A DNA stretch of 64,000 nucleotides, taken from positions 429,412 to 493,411 of the forward strand of contig CBDHES010000028.1 of assembly GCA_965262175.1 (NCBI GenBank). Direction: 5' to 3'. Shown piece after piece: positions 17,424 to 26,089 of this stretch (positions within the stretch are counted from its first letter, which is position 1; the number at the start of each line of letters is the position of its first letter). This DNA is from CADEDH01 sp965262175 (GTDB taxonomy: Bacteria > Actinomycetota > Acidimicrobiia > Acidimicrobiales > SZUA-35). The notes beneath the pieces are model-generated. The model was given only the letters and a program-made list of their open reading frames with translations. It was not told the DNA's origin and ran no database searches. A program made the translations under genes and the position numbers.

Positions 17424-18722
17424 TCAGCCGCCGAGTCGGCTCAGCCCGGGGTAGGTCTCGACGGTCAGATGGTCGACCCACAGCGAGACCGGCGCCGAGA
17501 TGACCGGCTGGTGCCCCGGATCGTAGGGCGCCTCCCAGGCATCGAGTTGGACCGCGAGGTACATCGGCGTCGAGGGGATGGCGGCCGGGTCGGTCGTCAC
17601 CACCGCAGGGGGGCCGCCGTCGACCGAGACCGCGAGGTAGTCGGGCCGCCAGTCGAGCACGTAGGTGTGCCACCGGGTCCCGTCGGCCAGCTCACCGCTC
17701 GGGGTAACCAGGGGCACCATCTCCGAGACGTGGACGCCGTCGATGGCGTGGTGGTTGGACAGCTCGACCGGGGTTCGGGTGATCCGGTCCCGCCACGCCT
17801 CGTAGAAATCGATCTCTCCGTCCCGGGGCCACACGTTGGACTCGGGCCACAGCAACGCCACCCCGGTCGTCACCCGGTCGGGGTCGGCGTCGGTTCGGAC
17901 CCTGATCGTGTACCGGCCGTAGACCTGGTTGTAGCCCTCGAGCGAAAGGCCCCCGGAGACGAGCAGCCCCTCGGCATCGCCGGTCCCCATGGTGGCGGTG
18001 ATCCGCAGCAGGTGACCGCCGGTGGCGTCGGGCGACGGCACCACGTCGACCGCGGAGGGCCGGCGCAGCCCCCAACCATCGTTGCCGACCGAGTCGTACA
18101 CGTCCCAGTTGGCCTCGTCGAGCGCCCCGGCGGAGAAGTCCTGGGTATACAGCACCTCGGCCGCCCGGTCTCGGGGGGCGACGATGATCGGCGGTGGCGG
18201 CTCGGGCCGCATCTCGAACCGGAGGCTCCCGTTGTGCCACAGGGCGTACTGGCCGGGCGCGGTCAGGTAGCCGTCGAAGGCGCCCTCCCCGCTCCCCCAG
18301 TCGACGGTGACCCTGGGGTCCTCGGACTGGACGACGAGATCGGCGACCCCGACGCGATCGATGAACAGGTTCCGGTCCCGGTCTCCGACGTTCCCGTCGT
18401 TGAGGTACACGACCTCGATGACCGGCTCGGTGTCCGGACGGGGGGCGGTCAGCTCGAAGTCCCTGAACTCGGGGTTGGTCACCTCGACCGTCGGCGGGGA
18501 CGTCATCTCGCCGTTGACCAGGACCGCCATCTCCGGCCACTCCCCGCCGGCCTCGGTTCCTCGGGCTCGAACGGTGACGACGATCGTCTCGGCCGCCGAG
18601 TTGACCTGGGCGGCCACGCTGGTCTGGCCGGCCTCGGCCTCGGGTCCGAACCCGCAGGCCGCCATGATCGGCAGCGCCGCCAGCACCGCCGTGATCTTCG
18701 TGGCCGCCCGGCCTTCGACCAT
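17424..18722 (-). CDS. Lipoprotein with carbohydrate-binding region and GH16 domain
   Basis: 432 residues, secreted. ITAVLAALPIMAACGFG is a lipoprotein signal (lipobox MAAC). Residues about 35-190 form a beta-sandwich with EVVYLNDGNVGDRDRNLFID, like calcium-dependent xylan-binding modules. Residues about 200-425 are a glycoside hydrolase family 16 fold, with the ExDxxE catalytic motif visible as DGEIDFYEAW and HTYVLDWRPDYLAVSVDG downstream. It probably cleaves or remodels a beta-glucan or galactan. It precedes the peptidase fusion by 28 bases on the same strand, so a role in the extracellular matrix is likely. Confidence 0.85.
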   Translation of the reverse strand: MVEGRAATKITAVLAALPIMAACGFGPEAEAGQTSVAAQVNSAAETIVVTVRARGTEAGGEWPEMAVLVNGEMTSPPTVEVTNPEFRDFELTAPRPDTEPVIEVVYLNDGNVGDRDRNLFIDRVGVADLVVQSEDPRVTVDWGSGEGAFDGYLTAPGQYALWHNGSLRFEMRPEPPPPIIVAPRDRAAEVLYTQDFSAGALDEANWDVYDSVGNDGWGLRRPSAVDVVPSPDATGGHLLRITATMGTGDAEGLLVSGGLSLEGYNQVYGRYTIRVRTDADPDRVTTGVALLWPESNVWPRDGEIDFYEAWRDRITRTPVELSNHHAIDGVHVSEMVPLVTPSGELADGTRWHTYVLDWRPDYLAVSVDGGPPAVVTTDPAAIPSTPMYLAVQLDAWEAPYDPGHQPVISAPVSLWVDHLTVETYPGLSRLGG

Positions 18723-18757
18723 CCCTCGCTCCCCCGCCGCCCCCGACGGTGCGACTG

Positions 18758-18763
18758 AGCCTA
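18758..18763 (-). promoter_or_regulatory. Candidate -10 box (TAGGCT)
   Basis: TAGGCT about 35 bases before the GH16 lipoprotein ATG at 18722, with GGGGGAG as Shine-Dalgarno between. It would drive the GH16-peptidase-TasA-like operon. Confidence 0.4.
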
Positions 18764-18810
18764 TCGGGGCGCGGGAGAACGCAGCGGCACCGAGCGGGGT
18801 GGAGCGACGA

Positions 18811-20028
18811 TCAGGCGCCGACCGAGGCGCACGTGGCCAGGACGTCGAGGCAGGTGTCGATCTGCTCGTCGGTGATCACCAGCGGCGGGCAGAAGGCGAT
18901 CGAGTCGCCGATCGGACGGGGGATGACCCCGTGATCGAGCATGGCGTCCCGGACCGGTACGGCATCGCGCCCGTCGCCCAGCCGGGCGGCCCACACTGCG
19001 CCCGCTCCCCGGGCCTCGGCGATCACCCCGTCGGCCGCCAGGGCGGCGAGACCGTCCCGCAGCCGGTCGCCGACCTTGGTGGCCCGATCGAGAAGGCCGT
19101 CGGCCAGCACGTCGAGGTTGGCCAGCGAGGCGGCGGACGCCGTCGGATGACCCGAGTAGGTGTAGCCGTGGCGGAGCATCCAACCGGCCTCGGCCTCCAA
19201 CGGCTCGACGACGTGGCGGGCCAACACGGCGCCGGCCGAGGGCAGGTAGCCCGAGCTGACGCCCTTGGCGAACGTGATGATGTCGGGGGTGACCCCGAAG
19301 TACTCGGCTGCGGTCCAGGTGCCCATGCGACCGAACCCGCAGATCACCTCGTCGAAGATGAGGTAGGCGCCGTGCTGGTCGCACAGTCGCCGCAGGGTCT
19401 CCAGGTAGCCATCGTGGGGCGGGTGGACCCCGGCCGCTCCCTGGACCGGCTCGGTGATGACGGCCGCCACCCGGCCGGCGTTGTCGGCCATGACCTTGGA
19501 CAGGGCTTCGCTGTCGTCGGCCGGGACCTGGACCACGTCGGGGAGCAACGGACCGAAGCCCTCCTTGTTGGCCGGGAGGCCTTGGGCGGTCATGCCGCCG
19601 TAGTTGACGCCGTGGTACCCGCGGTCGCGGCTGATGATCAGGGTCCGGTCGGGCTGGCCCGCCCGGACGTGGGAGATCCGGGCCAGCTTCATGGCGGTGT
19701 CGACCGCCTCGCTGCCCGAGTTGGCCAGGAACACCCGGGGATCGTGGAGGGGGACCAGTTCGGCGAGGCGGGCCGCCAGCGCCTCCGAGGGCTCGTTGGC
19801 GAACCGGTCGAAGGTGTGGAACGTGGCCAGCTGGTCCATCTGATTGGTCACCGCCTCGACGATCGGGCGGCATCCGTGCCCCGCCTGGACGTACCACAGG
19901 CTGGCCAGGGCATCGATGTAGGTCTTCCCGTCGGAATCGGTGATCGTCGCCCCGTCGCCGCTGACGATCGTGACGTAGTCCTCCCGGGTCGGGTAGGCGT
20001 AGGGGTGAAGGAGGGTGGGTACCGCCAT
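18811..20028 (-). CDS. Class III aminotransferase (omega-aminotransferase type)
   Basis: 405 residues from ATG 20028 (MAVPTLLHPYAYPTRED), with an AGGGACGAG ribosome site. Fold type I PLP enzyme: LANSGSEAVDTAMKLAR contacts the cofactor phosphate, IFDEVICGFGRMGTW has the Asp that binds the pyridine nitrogen, and FAKGVSSGYLPSAGAVL carries the Schiff-base Lys. GYHGVNYGG and YSGHPTASAA are typical of beta-alanine/pyruvate and putrescine-like transaminases. The amine substrate cannot be told. A much longer in-frame extension upstream runs through xpb and is a shadow. Confidence 0.9.
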   Translation of the reverse strand: MAVPTLLHPYAYPTREDYVTIVSGDGATITDSDGKTYIDALASLWYVQAGHGCRPIVEAVTNQMDQLATFHTFDRFANEPSEALAARLAELVPLHDPRVFLANSGSEAVDTAMKLARISHVRAGQPDRTLIISRDRGYHGVNYGGMTAQGLPANKEGFGPLLPDVVQVPADDSEALSKVMADNAGRVAAVITEPVQGAAGVHPPHDGYLETLRRLCDQHGAYLIFDEVICGFGRMGTWTAAEYFGVTPDIITFAKGVSSGYLPSAGAVLARHVVEPLEAEAGWMLRHGYTYSGHPTASAASLANLDVLADGLLDRATKVGDRLRDGLAALAADGVIAEARGAGAVWAARLGDGRDAVPVRDAMLDHGVIPRPIGDSIAFCPPLVITDEQIDTCLDVLATCASVGA

Positions 20029-20069
20029 CGTCTCGTCCCTTCGTGGTCGTCGAGGTCCCCGAAGCGTAG

Positions 20070-21731
20070 TCAACCGGCCTCGGGGGCCGACAGCTCCACG
20101 TCGGCGCCGTCCAGGATCTCGTAGCCGTAGCCCTGCTCGGTGAGGAACCGTTGGCGGCGTTGGGCGTAGGTGGCCTCGACCGTGTCCCGGACGACGACGG
20201 TGTAGAAGTGGGCGGTCCGACCGTCGGACTTGGGCCGGACGATCCGTCCGAGCCGCTGGGCTTCCTCCTGGCGACTGCCGAACGTGCCCGACACCTGGAT
20301 GAGGACCGAGACCTCGGGGAGGTCGAGGCTGAAGTTGGCCACCTTGGACACGACGAGCACGTCGATCTCGCCGGCCCGCAACGCGGCGTAGAGCCGGTTT
20401 CGTTCCGGGGCCGGGGTGGCCCCGGTGACGAGCGGTGCATCGAGGTCGGCCGCCAGCTCGTCCAGCCCGTCGAGGAACGAGCCGATGACCAGGGCCGGCT
20501 CGCCGGGGTGACGGGCCAGGAGGCGACCGACGATGTCGAGCTTGGCGCCGACGGTGGCGGCCGCCCGGAGCTGGTCGGCCGACTTGAGCGGTGCCATCGC
20601 CAGGCGCTCGGCGTCCGAGGCGACGACGCGGACCTCGGTGCAGGTGGCCGGGGCCAACCAGCCTTGGAGCTCGAGGTCCCGCCAGGGGACGTCGAACCGT
20701 TTCGGCCCGATCAGGCTGAACACGTCGGCCTCCCGGCCGTCCTCCCGGACCAGCGTGGCGGTCAGGCCGAGCCGCCGTCGACCCTGGATCCCCGCCGTCA
20801 GCTGGAACACCGCCGACGGGAGCAGGTGGACCTCGTCGTAGATGATCAGGCCCCAGTCGCCCCGCTCCACGATGTCGAGGTGACGGAACCGGCCGTCCCG
20901 CCGGGCCGACACGACGTGGTAGGTGGCGAGGGTGATCGGACGAACCTCCTTGCGGCGGGCCGAGTAGGTCCCGATGTCGGCCTCGGCCACGTCGGTGAAC
21001 CGGAGCAGCTCGTTCCGCCACTGGGCCAGCGATGCCTCCCCGGTCACCAGGACGAGGGTCCGGGCCCCGACCTCGGCGGCCGCCGCCAGGGCGGTCACGG
21101 TCTTGCCGGCACCACAGGGGAGCACGATGACCCCCGTCCCCGACGGCGACCAGCCGTCGACCGCCTGCCGTTGATAGGGGCGGAGGGTCAGCTCGTCGGT
21201 CAGGCCGATCGGGAACGGCAGGCCCGGGCTCAACGCTGCGGTGTCGGCCGCCGGCCATCGCAGCTCGACCAACCGTTGCTTCACCCGGCCCCGGTCGCCG
21301 GGGTCGAGGTCGGCGGTGGTCGGCCCGGTCCGCTCGCCGAGGGAGGCCGCCAGGGCGGTGTCGTCGAGCAGTTCGTCGAGCAGTTCGGCCCGATCGACCT
21401 CGACGGCGAGCCCGGCTCGGTCCGACACGATCGACACCCGACCGAACCGATCGATGGCTTCGACGACCCCGGCCGCCATGGCGTGGGGAACCGGCGTCGA
21501 CCCGTAGCGGTCGAGGACGGCGACGATGGCGGGACCGTCGAGGCCGGCCGCTCGGGCGTTCCACAGACCGAGGTCGGTCAGCCGGTAGGTGTGGACGTGG
21601 TCGGGAGACGTGACCAGCTCGGCGAAGGCGGCCAACTCCCGACGACACGCCTCGGCGTCGGGGTGGGAGAGGTCGAGCAGGATCGTGTCGGGGCCCGGCC
21701 ACAGGAGCGGACCAACCGCCGATCCGGTCAA
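20070..21731 (-). CDS. XPB/Ssl2-family DNA repair helicase
   Basis: 553 residues. Superfamily 2 3'-5' helicase resembling archaeal and mycobacterial XPB. An N-terminal damage-recognition-like region precedes LTLRPYQRQAVDGW (Q motif). LPCGAGKTVTAL near residue 206 is Walker A, IIYDEVHLLP near 295 the DEVH box, and REDGREADVF contains the RED motif that marks XPB. QVSGTFGSRQEEAQRLGRIVRPK is motif VI. Its start overlaps the stop of the helicase-associated protein by 4 bases, the same pairing as Rv0861c-Rv0862c in Mycobacterium. A role in repair is inferred from the family. Confidence 0.92.
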   Translation of the reverse strand: MTGSAVGPLLWPGPDTILLDLSHPDAEACRRELAAFAELVTSPDHVHTYRLTDLGLWNARAAGLDGPAIVAVLDRYGSTPVPHAMAAGVVEAIDRFGRVSIVSDRAGLAVEVDRAELLDELLDDTALAASLGERTGPTTADLDPGDRGRVKQRLVELRWPAADTAALSPGLPFPIGLTDELTLRPYQRQAVDGWSPSGTGVIVLPCGAGKTVTALAAAAEVGARTLVLVTGEASLAQWRNELLRFTDVAEADIGTYSARRKEVRPITLATYHVVSARRDGRFRHLDIVERGDWGLIIYDEVHLLPSAVFQLTAGIQGRRRLGLTATLVREDGREADVFSLIGPKRFDVPWRDLELQGWLAPATCTEVRVVASDAERLAMAPLKSADQLRAAATVGAKLDIVGRLLARHPGEPALVIGSFLDGLDELAADLDAPLVTGATPAPERNRLYAALRAGEIDVLVVSKVANFSLDLPEVSVLIQVSGTFGSRQEEAQRLGRIVRPKSDGRTAHFYTVVVRDTVEATYAQRRQRFLTEQGYGYEILDGADVELSAPEAG

Positions 21732-24040
21732 GAGGCTGGTGGTGCGATCGAGACGATCGCCTCATACGGGACCTCGGCGACCCCGGTCTCGTCGAGCACG
21801 GTCAGGATCTCGTCGTTGCCGACGACCACGCCCCGGACCTCGATCAGCTCGCCGTCCCGGAGGAGGCTGACCACGACCGGCCGGTTCCACAGCCGAGGAT
21901 CGCGGGCGGGCACCTCGACGGGAGCCGGGGTGGCGTCGGCCGAGTCGGCGTCGCCCGCCAGCAGCTCGGCCACCGCGTCGGACACCTCGCCCGGCAGGGC
22001 GGCATCGGGCAGCGAGGGCCCGGTCCACTCTTCGAGGATCGACGCTGCCGGCTGCGAGGTCGTCGGGGGCGGTCGCTCCTCGAGCCGGACGGTCCCCTCG
22101 TCGAGGACCGGGAACCAGCCCTCGTCCCGCAACTCCGACAGCATCCGGTACTGGTCGACGGGACCGACCAGCACCGTGGGGGCCACCAGGCGGAGCCCGA
22201 GGCGGGTGGCCATGGCCGTGGCCGCGATGGCCACCGCCGTCGCCTCGTCGTCGGCGACGACCACCGAGGTCGCAGCGTGGACCCGGACCGTGCCGTACCG
22301 CCGCTCGACGTCGGCCACCAGGTAGGTCAGCGGTTGGGGTACCCCCGACAGTGAGACCTCGGCCAGGAAGGCCTCGATCTCGGGCCTGGTCCAGCCCCGA
22401 TCGAAGGCGATGCGAAGCGACGACTCGGTGAACCGGTAGGCGGTCGGCCCGGCGTCGGGATCGGCCGCAGCGAGGTCGGCCAGCCGGGCCCCGACCTTGG
22501 GGTCGAGGGGGCCGAGCGAGACCGCGGTCAGGTCGCTCTGGATCACGATCTGACCCTGATCGTCGCCGAGGAGGCGACCCGCTTCGGCCTCGAAGGCCGC
22601 CCGATCGCCCGCCACCAGGGCGGCGAGGGCGGCCGTCGGTGCGTCGAGGGCGCTGAGTCCGAGCAGGTCGGCCTCGGCCAGCGTCCAGTCGACCAGCAGC
22701 TCGGGCGGCGGATCGCCGGTTCCCCACAGGTTGGGGCTCTGCCACACGACCACCTCGCCGATCTGATCGGGACGGTAGGCCTCCCCGGTCTCGACGGCGG
22801 CCACGGTGGCCAGCACCCGCTCCCGGGCCGCTCGACCGTCGGCCAGCGGCTCGTCGTCGCTCAATGCCGGCTGGAGCTGCCCGTCGGCCCCCTCGCTGAG
22901 GGCTCGGGACAGGAACGTCGGACTCTGGTGCCAGGCCCGAACCAGCACGCCCCATCGGGCCGATCGGGGCAGCTCCCACCAGCAGCGGGCCAGGGGGGCG
23001 GTGCGGACCCGACCGGCGGCCGGGACGACCAGGCCAGCCTCGACGACCAGCTCGACGATCCGGCCGGCGTCTCGGGGCTCGACCCCGATCTCCTTGCCCA
23101 GCCGCCGCAGCTCCCGCACGCCGACCCCGCCGGCCCGGCGGAGGGCGATGCCCCCGTCCTCGGCGGCCCGCACGATCGCTTCGGCTGCGGTCAGGAGCCG
23201 CCCGGCCCGGTCGGCGGCCGATCCGGCCACCGCCTCGGCCGAGAGACCGCTGACCGTGCGGAGCGGGATCGGTCGCAGCGCCGCCCCCGGCGCCAGGCCG
23301 TGGGGCATCCGGGCGATCACCACCTCCCGGGGGAGCTCGGCCAACCCTTCGTTCACCGCCACGAGCAGACCGCGCGACGCCAACCAGCCGACCGGGTCGT
23401 CGCCGTCGACCGACGAGCTGTCGCGGTACCGGAACCCGGCGGGGAGGCGGACGACCGGGGACCGCTGGGCGACGAGCGCGTCGAGCAGCTCCTCGATCTC
23501 GGGGGGCACGCCGGCCAGGAGCCGATCGAGCCGATCGGGGTCGAGGAGCCGGCGGGCGACCGCCCGGGCCGTCACGGAGCGACTGCTCGAGCCTTCCACG
23601 CCGAGGTCGACCACCAGCCGGTCGGCCACCTCGGGTGGGACGTGGCGCCACAGCTCGACGATCGACGGGCCCAGGCCCAACGGCCGGTGCAGGAGGTCGG
23701 CCATCTCACCGACCGGGGCGACGACCCCGTCGCTGACCGTCACCAGCCCGCTGGCCGCCAGCCGCTCGATCGCCGCCAGCACGCCGTCGACGTCGCCGGT
23801 GCCGAGCAGATCGTCGATCTCGTCGGCGGTCGCCGGGTGGGACACGAGCAACGCCTCGGCGACGACGAGCATGGCGACGTCGGAGCGGATCAGGCAGCGA
23901 CCGATCGACAGGGCGTTGGCGGCTCGCCGAGCCACGGCGTCGAACCCTCCGTCGACGGCGTCGAGAAGGTCGGGCCGGGCCAGGAACAGCTCCTGGAGGG
24001 CCTCGGCGCTCCAGGACCGGAGATGGTCGGCGAACCTCAC
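21728..24040 (-). CDS. Helicase-associated protein (Helicase_C_3 type)
   Basis: 770 residues, GTG start. Large mostly helical protein with winged-helix-like segments in the first half (ADEIDDLLGTGDVDGVLAAIERL, then ASGLVTVSDG) and a C-terminal region with LLGDDQGQIVIQSDLTAVSLGPL, IAFDRGWTRPEIEAFL and PLTYLVADVERRYG that matches the XPB/Ssl2 helicase-associated family common in Actinobacteria. The last 50 residues form a separate small beta domain (VVSLLRDGELIEVRGVVVGNDEI). It probably partners the downstream XPB helicase, with which it overlaps by 4 bases. Confidence 0.88.
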   Translation of the reverse strand: MRFADHLRSWSAEALQELFLARPDLLDAVDGGFDAVARRAANALSIGRCLIRSDVAMLVVAEALLVSHPATADEIDDLLGTGDVDGVLAAIERLAASGLVTVSDGVVAPVGEMADLLHRPLGLGPSIVELWRHVPPEVADRLVVDLGVEGSSSRSVTARAVARRLLDPDRLDRLLAGVPPEIEELLDALVAQRSPVVRLPAGFRYRDSSSVDGDDPVGWLASRGLLVAVNEGLAELPREVVIARMPHGLAPGAALRPIPLRTVSGLSAEAVAGSAADRAGRLLTAAEAIVRAAEDGGIALRRAGGVGVRELRRLGKEIGVEPRDAGRIVELVVEAGLVVPAAGRVRTAPLARCWWELPRSARWGVLVRAWHQSPTFLSRALSEGADGQLQPALSDDEPLADGRAARERVLATVAAVETGEAYRPDQIGEVVVWQSPNLWGTGDPPPELLVDWTLAEADLLGLSALDAPTAALAALVAGDRAAFEAEAGRLLGDDQGQIVIQSDLTAVSLGPLDPKVGARLADLAAADPDAGPTAYRFTESSLRIAFDRGWTRPEIEAFLAEVSLSGVPQPLTYLVADVERRYGTVRVHAATSVVVADDEATAVAIAATAMATRLGLRLVAPTVLVGPVDQYRMLSELRDEGWFPVLDEGTVRLEERPPPTTSQPAASILEEWTGPSLPDAALPGEVSDAVAELLAGDADSADATPAPVEVPARDPRLWNRPVVVSLLRDGELIEVRGVVVGNDEILTVLDETGVAEVPYEAIVSIAPPAS

Positions 24041-24107
24041 CCTCTCTAGGGTGCCCGAAATCGGCCGCGATCGCCGGGGACCGAGCCGGAATGTGTGGTC
24101 GGCAGGG

Positions 24108-25022
24108 TCAAGCGGTGGGCACGACGTCGGCCAGGAACTCGGCCACCGCGTTGACGAAGATGTCGTTGCGGTCGCCGGCGACCATGTGGGCCGCCTGGCC
24201 GACGTTGGCGTACCGGGCGTGGGGCACCTGGGCCCGGAACGCGGCCGCCCCCTCCTCGGAGAGGACGTCGCTCAACCCGCCCCGTACGAGAAGGGTCGGG
24301 GTGCCCCGCTCGGCGAGGACGGCCGCCGCCGCCTCCTGACGAGGGATCCGGTCCTCCAGGTTCCGGGGCCGGTCCATGAACACCGGATCCCAATGCCACC
24401 GGTATCGCCCGTCGGGCCACAGGCGGACGTTCTTGGCCAGCCCGTCGAGCGTCCGAGGTCGGGGCCGGTGGGGCTGGTAGGCGGCGATCGCCTCGGCCAC
24501 CTCGTCGAGCGAGGCGAACCCGTCGGGAGCCTGGGCCATGAACGACCGGATCTTGGCGATCCCGGCCGGCTCGACCCGGGGGGCGGTGTCGACCAGCACC
24601 AGGGCCCGGGCCTCGACGACCCCTTCGCCGATGGCCGTCAGCGACGTGCCGCCTCCCATCGAGGCGCCGACCAGGACGGGCGCCTCGCCGAAGTGGGCGA
24701 TGACCGCCGCCAGATCGGCCATCAGCGCCTCGGTCGAGTAGTCCCCGTCGGGAGCCCAGTCGCTGTCGCCGTGGCCCCGGGCATCGAGGCTGACCGCTCG
24801 GTACCCGGCGGCGGCCAGCGACTCGCCGGCCCCCTTCCATGCGTGGCGGGTCTGGCCGCCACCGTGGAGCAGGAAGACCAACGGTCCGGGACCACCGAAG
24901 GTGTCGGCCGCCACCCGGACCCCGCCGGTGGCGGTGATCAGCAGGTCGGGTTGGGGGGCGCCGGGCAGCCGCTCCCCCCGGGGGCGCGGGTCGTCGGCGG
25001 CCGGTGTGTCCGAGTCGGGCAT
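24108..25022 (-). CDS. Alpha/beta hydrolase
   Basis: 304 residues. LVFLLHGGGQTRHAW is the oxyanion loop, LVGASMGGGTSL the nucleophile elbow (Ser), and VGQAAHMVAGDRND the catalytic His region. A conserved cap segment AYQPHRPRPRTLDGL is like bacterial esterase/peroxidase hydrolases. The substrate is unknown. Its ATG follows directly on the stop of the GrdB-like selenoprotein gene without a gap, so the two are co-translated and could act on related compounds; that link is inferred. Confidence 0.85.
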   Translation of the reverse strand: MPDSDTPAADDPRPRGERLPGAPQPDLLITATGGVRVAADTFGGPGPLVFLLHGGGQTRHAWKGAGESLAAAGYRAVSLDARGHGDSDWAPDGDYSTEALMADLAAVIAHFGEAPVLVGASMGGGTSLTAIGEGVVEARALVLVDTAPRVEPAGIAKIRSFMAQAPDGFASLDEVAEAIAAYQPHRPRPRTLDGLAKNVRLWPDGRYRWHWDPVFMDRPRNLEDRIPRQEAAAAVLAERGTPTLLVRGGLSDVLSEEGAAAFRAQVPHARYANVGQAAHMVAGDRNDIFVNAVAEFLADVVPTA

Positions 25023-25970
25023 TCAGCCCGCCCGCTGGGCGTCGTCGTCGGCGCCGGCACCGCCGTCGCCGCGGCGGGACGCCCGCCGGACATCCCGCAT
25101 CTCGTCCTGGAGGCGTCGCCGCTCGGCGCCGGCGGCGGCGAGGTCGGCCCGGTTGTCGTCACCGACGTGCATGAACCGTTCCCGCCAGCCGTCGTCGGCC
25201 TCGTCCCACACCACCGGGGCCTGGACGGTGGTCCGGGGGACGAACGCCCGCTCCAGGACGTCGAGGGCCAACGAGGCGAGGCTGCGCTGCATGGCGACGT
25301 CGTTCGGTTTGCCGAGGGGGTTCCCGAGGGGGAAGTCCACGAAGAGGAAGCGGGCCACGCCGCACTCCTCGACGATGTCCCGACCCGACCCGACGACGAC
25401 CGTGGGGATCCCGGCCGCTTCGAGGTGTCGTGCGCCCAGTCCGACCGACTGGTGGCAGACCGGTCAAAGGGGGATCATCACCACCACGTCGACGTCGTCC
25501 TCCCGGAGCCACTCCTCGACCTGGGGGGCGTCCCGCCGTTGGGTCTGGCCCTGGCTGAACTGGGTGGGCAGGCAGTAGATCCGCTCCGAGACCGAGCCGA
25601 TCCGTCCCTCGGACGCCAACTCGTCGAACCGGTCGAGCCCGAGGAAGCTGTTGGGATCGTCGGTGTGGGTCTCGTCCTTCGCCCAGGAGAGGTACTGGGT
25701 GTTCAGCGAGCCGATCTGGTCCCGGCGGGCGGTGGCCGGGACCCGGGGCAGATCGCCGGGGACCCGGTAGACGAACCCGTCGGGGAGGAAGTAGGCGGTG
25801 GTGACGATGCCGACCTTGCTCTCGGCCAGCGGCTTGGTCAGCGGGGTGAACGGAGCCTCGTCGTGGGAGGCCCAGGCGTAGGGCTTGGTGTAGCCCTGGG
25901 CGGCGTAGTACTCCCGGGACTTGTCGATGTAGCTCACGAACGAGCGATGGGTCCGGCGACGCTGGGGCAT
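25023..25970 (-). CDS. GrdB-like reductase selenoprotein (in-frame UGA as Sec)
   Basis: Reads as one 315-residue protein if the TGA at 25466-25464 is selenocysteine 169. Before it lies FTPLTKPLAESKVGIVTTAYF, then FLGLDRFDELASEGRIGS and DVDVVVMIPL; after it U-PVCHQSVGLGARHLEAAGI and RFLFVDFPLGNPLGKPNDVAMQ. Both halves follow the glycine/betaine/sarcosine reductase selenoprotein B pattern, with a UxxC redox motif (U169, C172). The halves are in the same frame (108 bases from the TGA to the next GTG). A hairpin follows the UGA. The start has a strong GAGGAGGAGG. Classic GrdB acts with GrdA and GrdE, absent here, so the substrate is unknown. The C-terminus is Arg/Asp-rich and helical. Confidence 0.88.
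25436..25452 (-). promoter_or_regulatory. SECIS hairpin of the GrdB-like gene
   Basis: On the minus strand CCAGTC-GGTCG-GACTGG is a perfect 6-bp stem with a five-base loop containing GGUC, starting 11 bases after the UGA. Bacterial SECIS elements sit just 3' of the UGA inside the coding region and often show GGUC in the apical loop. Confidence 0.8.
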
Positions 25971-25997
25971 CGATCCTCCTCCTCGGCGATGAACCCG

Positions 25998-26003
25998 ATC
26001 CTA
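25998..26003 (-). promoter_or_regulatory. Candidate -10 box (TAGGAT)
   Basis: TAGGAT about 27 bases before the ATG of the GrdB-like selenoprotein, with the Shine-Dalgarno tract between. Likely start of the GrdB-like/hydrolase transcript. Confidence 0.4.
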
Positions 26004-26089
26004 GGAGTGGCACCCTCACCGGGTCAGATTCACCCCGTCGGTTCCCGTTCGACAGGAATCGCAGGGCCGCCTGCCCGGTTGCCGGTGCC

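Noticed and set aside
14054..17503. A 1149-codon plus-strand open frame
   Set aside because: It is antisense to the peptidase fusion; its translation is Arg/Gly/Val/Asp low-complexity with no family motif, typical of shadows in GC-rich DNA.
25023..25358. A separate small gene (MARFLFVDFPLG) after the UGA
   Set aside because: It is the C-terminal half of the GrdB-like selenoprotein in the same frame; the GTG is internal.
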